Source: Flaccisagitta enflata (taxonomy: Eukaryota > Chaetognatha > Sagittoidea > Aphragmophora). From it: 64,000 nucleotides of DNA. A model generated the notes under the pieces. It searched no databases, was not told where the DNA came from, and saw only the letters and a list, made by a program, of their open reading frames with translations. The translations under genes and the position numbers were made by a program. The DNA lies in NCBI GenBank assembly GCA_965153355.1, contig OZ231126.1, forward strand, positions 50,902,001 to 50,966,000, in the 5' to 3' direction. Position 1 is the stretch's first letter; every line of letters starts with the position of its first letter. Below, piece after piece: positions 58,130 through 64,000 of the stretch.

Positions 58130-58970
58130 TTAAGCAAAACTTCTGGAGGGCAAAACGCCACGACCGGGCACGCGAGGCAACAGGAAACGCTCCAATGAGT
58201 TTTGACTTCTGAGGTTAATTTTCTCTTCTGCATCAATGAATAGACTTACCCCTTTTTTGCCCGTCCGTCTGTCTTTCGTTCGGTCTGTCTAGGTGTGTCT
58301 TATACAAATAAATAAATATCCTTCAAAGAATTCTTTTATCTCATATATTGGATTTAAATAAACCTGCCTGTAACGAAATATTATGTTAGTCCCTTAGAGT
58401 TCGTTAGAATGGTTTTCAACCATATATCCGCTCTTTGGGTGCTTCACATAGTAAAAGTTAGGAGTATCCCTTCAACCTACTGAGGTAATGTGGAGGAGCA
58501 AAAATCATGAGGATGACCATTATCCTTATTTAAAAATTCCTTCATCTTCCATTTTTGTTTTGGTCTTAAAGTTTCCACAGATTTCCCAGAATTCAGCAAA
58601 ATCCTGTGTAGTTTTGTTACAAAAAGGACAATTATTTGTTTTAGATTATCATGATGTTTGTTAAGATAAACTAAAACATCAGAACATAAATTATAAAAAA
58701 ACTTATAAAAAAGCAGAACTTCATTTCTATGAAGAGTAGAAATTTGTTAATTTGCTAATTCAAACAATGTCAGCATATAGTTTTATCCCACTGCATTATG
58801 CAAATTAGGTCCTCATAAATAAATTTCTAAAAAACGGAAAAAATAAAAGAAAAATGGTAAGGGTCCTGAAATAGGTCACTCCACATTAGGTGAAGAGGGC
58901 GAAAAGAAATAACCAACTTTTGCTATGTGAAGCACCCAAACCCGCTCTATTGTCTTAATTCAGCATACAT

Positions 58971-58971
<1 letters not shown>
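58127..58971. other. No gene seen
   Basis: AT-rich non-coding sequence. GGGTGCTTCACATAG at 58438 and CTATGTGAAGCACCC at 58924 are inverted copies about 490 bp apart, which suggests another TIR element between them (58438-58938). Confidence 0.4.
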
Positions 58972-59660
<689 letters not shown>

Positions 59661-59812
59661 CCTTCGATTTGTGCCTCCCTGTCAATTTGTCTTCCATCCG
59701 TCTGCTGCTCATGGATTTCCATTTGCTGCCTTCTATCATTATCTCAAGGACTAAGCACGATCACAGCTTTCCTCCTCACAGGGTTCAGACTGTGACTGGG
59801 TTGATGAAAAAA

Positions 59813-60058
<246 letters not shown>

Positions 60059-60164
60059 ATGAGAAGCACAGAAAGCAGGGGAAGAAAAAAAAAAGATGTC
60101 CCCGGAAATATGCTGCCTTCATAACATGGTTCCGATTTCACTGATTCTATCAGATCACCCCCTT

Positions 60165-60165
<1 letters not shown>

Positions 60166-60225
<60 letters not shown>
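60166..60225. repeat. (TC)n array
   Basis: About 60 bp of TC. Confidence 0.95.
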
Positions 60226-60229
<4 letters not shown>

Positions 60230-60379
60230 CTGTCTTTCACTCCAAATTCGTCGAATTTCATCTTTGATCGGCGATCAAGGAAATCAAGACGAAGGAAATT
60301 CTGCCCCTTAGGCGTGAAAACATGACGACGACGTAAAACCAAATCATTTCCTTATTAATTTCAGATTTTGATAACTTTC

Positions 60380-60820
60380 TTCTTCTTTTTTCTCCTTCTT
60401 TTTTCTCCTTTTTTTCTTCTTCATATTCTTCTTCTGCTCCTCCTTCTCCTTCTCCTTCTTCTCCTTCTTCTTCTTCTTCTTCTTCTTCTTCTTCTTCTTC
60501 TTCTTCTTCTTCTTCTACTTCTTCTTCTTCTTCTTTTTCTTCTTCTTCTTCTTTCTTGTGTCTTATTAAAAATTTGTTATTCCTTACTCCTTGACTCAAG
60601 TGTTCATCTCTTACTTCCATTTCTTTCGGGTTTTTTTTTCTTCTTCTTCTTCTTCTTCTTCTTCTTCTTCTTCTTCTTCTTCTTCTTCTTCTTCTTCTTC
60701 TTCTTCTTCTTCTTCTTCTTCTTCTTCTTCTTCTTCTTCTTCTTCTTCTTCTTCTTCTTCTTCTTCTTCTTCTTCTTCTTCTTCTTCTTCCTCTTTTTCT
60801 CCTTCTTTATCTTCTTCTTC
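60380..60820. repeat. (TTC)n arrays in two blocks
   Basis: An irregular TTC block at 60380-60556 and a pure block of about 160 bp from about 60638. The GAA/TTC triplet is prone to expansion and triplex formation. Confidence 0.95.
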
Positions 60821-61495
60821 TTAATGCGGTTTCAATAATAGATGATAACATTGTTGATGGTAGATTCGTTAAGTGTAAACATAGAAGAAATAGGTGTAGG
60901 AAAAACCTATTTATTGAAAGAAATCTGTGACTGGTGTCATGTCCACGTCATTATACATAAGTGTTATCGCTTAATTGGACAATACCATCAAATTCAAATT
61001 CAAATTCAAATTCTTCTCTTTCTTCTTCTTCATCTTCTCTTTTGCTTTCTACTCACTTCTAGTTCCCTCTCTACTTCTTTTCCTTTTTTTTTATTCAACT
61101 TCATTCTACGATCTCGCGGTGCCTCTTCATCAAATTCATTCTTTCTTGAGTTGTAAGAGGATGTAAACTTTTTACACAACCTATGATTCCCCGCTTGCAT
61201 CAAGATACAACGGAAGAGATGAGCAGAGCGACATTTTCAGGCAAACAAGAAAAAAAGCTCTCTCATTTTCTTTTTTCACTGATTGAAAGGGAAAAAAACT
61301 TAAAAGGGAAAGAATGTGGTTGCAAAAAAATTTCTTTTTTTTTTCTTTTTACCTTGAAATATTTCTTTCTTTCTAGTCTTTTTTGTATCAAGCAGCGATT
61401 TCTTTCTTTACTACTTGAATATCATCCTTCTTTCATCTTTAAATCCACCTTTGCTCTCTTTTCCGCCTTCTTGTCTTCCTCTGCTTCTTCCTCCC
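60821..61495. other. No gene recognised
   Basis: Frames are T-rich and low complexity. CAAATT hexamers occur at about 60989-61013. Confidence 0.35.
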
Positions 61496-61660
61496 TTTTT
61501 AGTCGCGGACACGCGACTCTACACCTTGCCGTGTCGGTCGGTAGGTCGGTCCGTCTGTCGGTCAGTCGGTCCGTCACATTTTTGAATTCCGAGCGGTTTT
61601 CGCATCACTGCTCCTGCCCAACCGTCCGCGACTGGATTGCCGTGTATCCGGCCTTGTTTT
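61496..61660 (+). mobile_element. HH-family element, GTCGCGGAC subtype
   Basis: The hairpin AGTCGCGGACACGCGACT is at 61501-61518. The half-site GTCCGCGACT at 61624-61633 is the exact complement of its first arm. The interior is shared with the 14719 copy. The terminus is GTGTATCCGGCCTTGTTTT. Confidence 0.9.
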
Positions 61661-61867
61661 TTTCCTTCTCCTCCTTGTCCGTCACTTCAGATTATACTTT
61701 TTCTCCCTTTCCCCACTTGCTTTCTTTGTTGACTTATTGGAGGGGGAACTCTTTAAAGCGAGGCTGTTATTGTGTGGTCTGACTGTATGTATGTTGCAAC
61801 ACCAAGTTATGCCTATCTAGATAAGGTCGGAGATAGACAGGTGATTGGCCTATAGTTCTTTGCTTTC

Positions 61868-61960
<93 letters not shown>
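61868..61960. repeat. (GA)n array
   Basis: About 93 bp of GA. Confidence 0.95.
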
Positions 61961-61965
<5 letters not shown>

Positions 61966-62554
61966 CATTTTTTCCCGACAGTCATGCGACTGTGCCTTTT
62001 CTCTTCATTTGTCTATCTTGATCTGTCTATCATTAATTCTCTTGCTTAGTTCTTTGGTTCCATTATAAAGTACTAAATCGAAATTCCCGCCTCGCGGCCA
62101 TAATATCTGATTTAAACAGTTTGACCCTAGCGTTTAAAGGCCCCATGAAATTGTCCTAAACACCTTTAACAAAAACAGAATATCTCGTCAACTTTTAAAC
62201 TGGTGATTGCTCTGACTCTGGCTGAGGATATTTGTAAACTGATTGTTTCTATCATATATGTAGTAAGATGATAAGTATTTTTGTCTAGATAATGATAGAT
62301 ACTTGTCTTCTTTGTGACAGAAAAAGGAAGAGATCAAAAATTAGAATACAAGAGCCTGATTGGTGTTAAAACAAAACAAGGAAATTCATGGCCCATATGG
62401 GCACTCCACAATCATCCACCCCCACCCCCCCCCGATCAAATTTAAATCAAATAATACCTTCAATGCAGTGCAATGCTACTCAGAACTTTCTGGTTGGTCT
62501 GTCCGAATATCTCACGTAGAAATTTCATGATCACAATGACGATAGTATCAAACA
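61961..62554. other. No gene seen
   Basis: Non-coding, with a C-run near 62418. Confidence 0.4.
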
Positions 62555-62815
62555 AATGATGCGGGGTCACAATATCGTTGCAGACGGGTGGGCAGGGGCA
62601 TCCAACCACCAGCCTCGCCCCAACCCCACCTCCAACCACCCCTGCCACGCACTCACACACCCACACACACACACACAATAACAACTTCACTATCATAAAT
62701 GTGCATTTTTCGCGTTCATCAACACGAGCGTGAGGGACCAATGGAAGGATGGACCAATGGACGGACCAACGGACGGACAAAGCCTCTTATAGAGTTGCGT
62801 GTCCGCAACTAAAAA
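62555..62815 (-). mobile_element. HH-family element, TTGCGGAC subtype with alternative terminus
   Basis: Starts AAATGATGCGGGGTCACAAT. The half-site GTTGCAGAC (62577-62585) has one mismatch to the hairpin AGTTGCGTGTCCGCAACT at 62793-62810. A CCAACCACC/CACACACAC middle and a GGACC core lie between. It is the inverted counterpart of the 17309 copy. Confidence 0.85.
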
Positions 62816-63109
62816 GGGGCACACTGAAACCAAATGTATGAATAACGTCAGCTCGGCTAAAATGAGAGAAAAGTAACATATAGGAACATTTTACACATTT
62901 AACATTTGAAATAGAGCAGACAACAACAAAAGATGAAATGAAAACAAAACAATCTGATATGAAATCAAAGAAACATAAACCCATTATTTGTCTCCAATTA
63001 TTTCATACTATCAATATAAAAGGAACCAATCATTACATCTTCCCTCTCTCGCTTCTAGTACATTGGACTTATTGATTTTGGAGCCGGAAATTGGGAATAC
63101 ATCGCATTG
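62816..63109. other. No gene seen
   Basis: AT-rich non-coding stretch. Confidence 0.3.
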
Positions 63110-63160
63110 ACTCAAGGCCGGGTACATAGCTGCCGAAGTCGCGTTAACTGTGGCAGAGAA
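63110..63160 (-). mobile_element. HH-family terminus fragment
   Basis: CAAGGCCGGGTACATAGCTG and CCGAAGTCGCGT match the terminus and half-site end. The remainder is missing. Confidence 0.5.
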
Positions 63161-63210
63161 ACAGTCCAGTCGAAAGCTTTGCAAGGAGAATAGTGCAAAA
63201 TCCGCTCGTC

Positions 63211-63300
63211 TATGAATGAATGAATGAATGTATGAATGAATGAATGAATGAATGAATGAATGAATGAATGAATGAATGAATGAATAATTGAATGAATAAA
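63211..63300. repeat. (AATG)n array
   Basis: About 90 bp of GAAT/AATG tetranucleotide. Confidence 0.95.
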
Positions 63301-63573
63301 TGAATTCAATTTCGATGACTAACGTTAACGACAATGGAAAGGGCTGTAAAACGCTGCATCGGAGTATAGTCCATGTATGTCTGTTAAGAGCCTTTTTACC
63401 TAAGGGATCCTCCAGACAATGTACCACCATAAAAGCGTAAAAAGTTGTATAGAAGAAGAGAGCAAAATGTTGGGATCAATGGATCAATGGATGGAAGCCC
63501 CGATTGACCAATGGGCATAGTGACCCACAGGCTACAGAGTACAGAGCTGCTTTTATGCAAGTAAAAAACATGC
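63301..63573. other. No gene seen; would be 3' flank of the minus-strand frame
   Basis: No clear AATAAA signal was found within the first 200 bases downstream of the stop at 63574 on the minus strand. Confidence 0.3.
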
Positions 63574-64000
63574 TCATTGCTCATCCAAGGACGTCATTTG
63601 CTCAGACAGAGACTTGAAAAAATTGATGTCTCTTTTTCTCAACCTGTCGAGATTGAATATTTCGCCTGCGTGTGATAACTCTTCTTCCTCATCGACAAGC
63701 GTGATTTGAATAAAAGGAGGAAAGCTGAAAAATGCGACATCTGTTCCTAACACTTTTTTCGGCCAGATGGTAACAACAAGTGAAAATTCTTGCGTTGCTT
63801 CTCCGAATTCCGGCCACGTATCCCATAAACCCAAATCCGCCATCGTGACATTCTCTTTGATCTCGTCAAGGAATGACTTCCGGAGGAGATCATATCTGTC
63901 AGAGATGAGCACTTTTTTTTCATCCGAAGCTAAGTCGGAGATCAACTGTCTCAATCTCGATTCAACATCACGCGTGAGACAAACTTTGTGTCGAGATGAG
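63574..64000 (-). CDS. Partial open frame of an unrecognised protein (C-terminus)
   Basis: The minus-strand frame is open from the window edge to a stop at 63574, about 141 codons. It is not low in complexity and not made of repeats, unlike nearly every other frame here. Readable segments include KVCLTRDVESRLRQLISDL, MADLGLWDTWPEFG, FSLVVTIWPKKVLG, FPPFIQITLVDEEEELSHAG and a charged tail ending SLDEQ. I do not recognise the family and no catalytic motif is apparent. It could be the last exon of a host gene or part of a transposon protein whose rest lies beyond the window. The true start is outside. Confidence 0.4.
   Translation of the reverse strand, partial: SSRHKVCLTRDVESRLRQLISDLASDEKKVLISDRYDLLRKSFLDEIKENVTMADLGLWDTWPEFGEATQEFSLVVTIWPKKVLGTDVAFFSFPPFIQITLVDEEEELSHAGEIFNLDRLRKRDINFFKSLSEQMTSLDEQ

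Overview
This is a eukaryotic, almost certainly invertebrate animal, nuclear window that is dominated by repeats. BEL/Pao LTR retrotransposons, of which one clear copy and one old solo LTR are present, are known only from animals. Dinucleotide, trinucleotide and tetranucleotide arrays up to about 690 bp recur every few kb. No bacterial gene organisation, tRNA, rRNA or CRISPR array was seen. Most long open frames are microsatellites read through and are not genes. The species cannot be named from the sequence.

Mobile DNA makes up much of the window. (1) A short non-autonomous family, called HH here (hairpin and half-site), is present in about 25 copies or fragments between positions 1032 and 63160. 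One end carries a perfect or near-perfect hairpin next to TTTTT(A). The core is a subfamily-specific tandem repeat (GGAC/GGTC, CATT or a TGACTTAAAA-like decamer). The other end carries a half-site complementary to the hairpin arm, just before a terminal GGCCTTGTTTT or CACTTGTTTTT. (2) A second family, GC here, has TIRs built of small palindromes (GGCCCCAAAGGGCC and GTCCTGTAGGAC) around a minisatellite core (6566-6979, 7108-7670, 28904-29443, fragment at 14902). (3) Several TA-flanked MITEs and foldback elements are seen, many of them nested in each other or in HH copies (1032-2174, 17243-18165, 32826-35655).

The largest unit is a BEL/Pao element at 47346-55981, flanked by the 5-bp duplication GGTCA and inserted into an HH copy. 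Its LTRs differ by two substitutions and one 98-bp indel, so the insertion is young. It encodes a long glutamine-rich ORF upstream of gag, a gag with three zinc knuckles, a protease after an in-frame UGA-CUG stop, and a broken integrase. Reverse transcriptase and RNase H are missing, so it must depend on an autonomous relative. A diverged solo LTR of the same family lies at 13010-13917.

Evidence for host genes is thin. The best case is a 67-bp first coding exon at 21770-21836 whose peptide ends in QYEEVSKIG followed by a GT donor. It looks like the N-terminus of a CDK-type kinase and lies behind CCAAT, E2F-like and ETS-like motifs. A minus-strand open frame at 63574-64000 runs off the window and may be the 3' end of an unrecognised gene. 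The remaining stretches (for example 4804-6353, 31456-32825 and 37631-40024) look like non-coding intergenic or intronic DNA.
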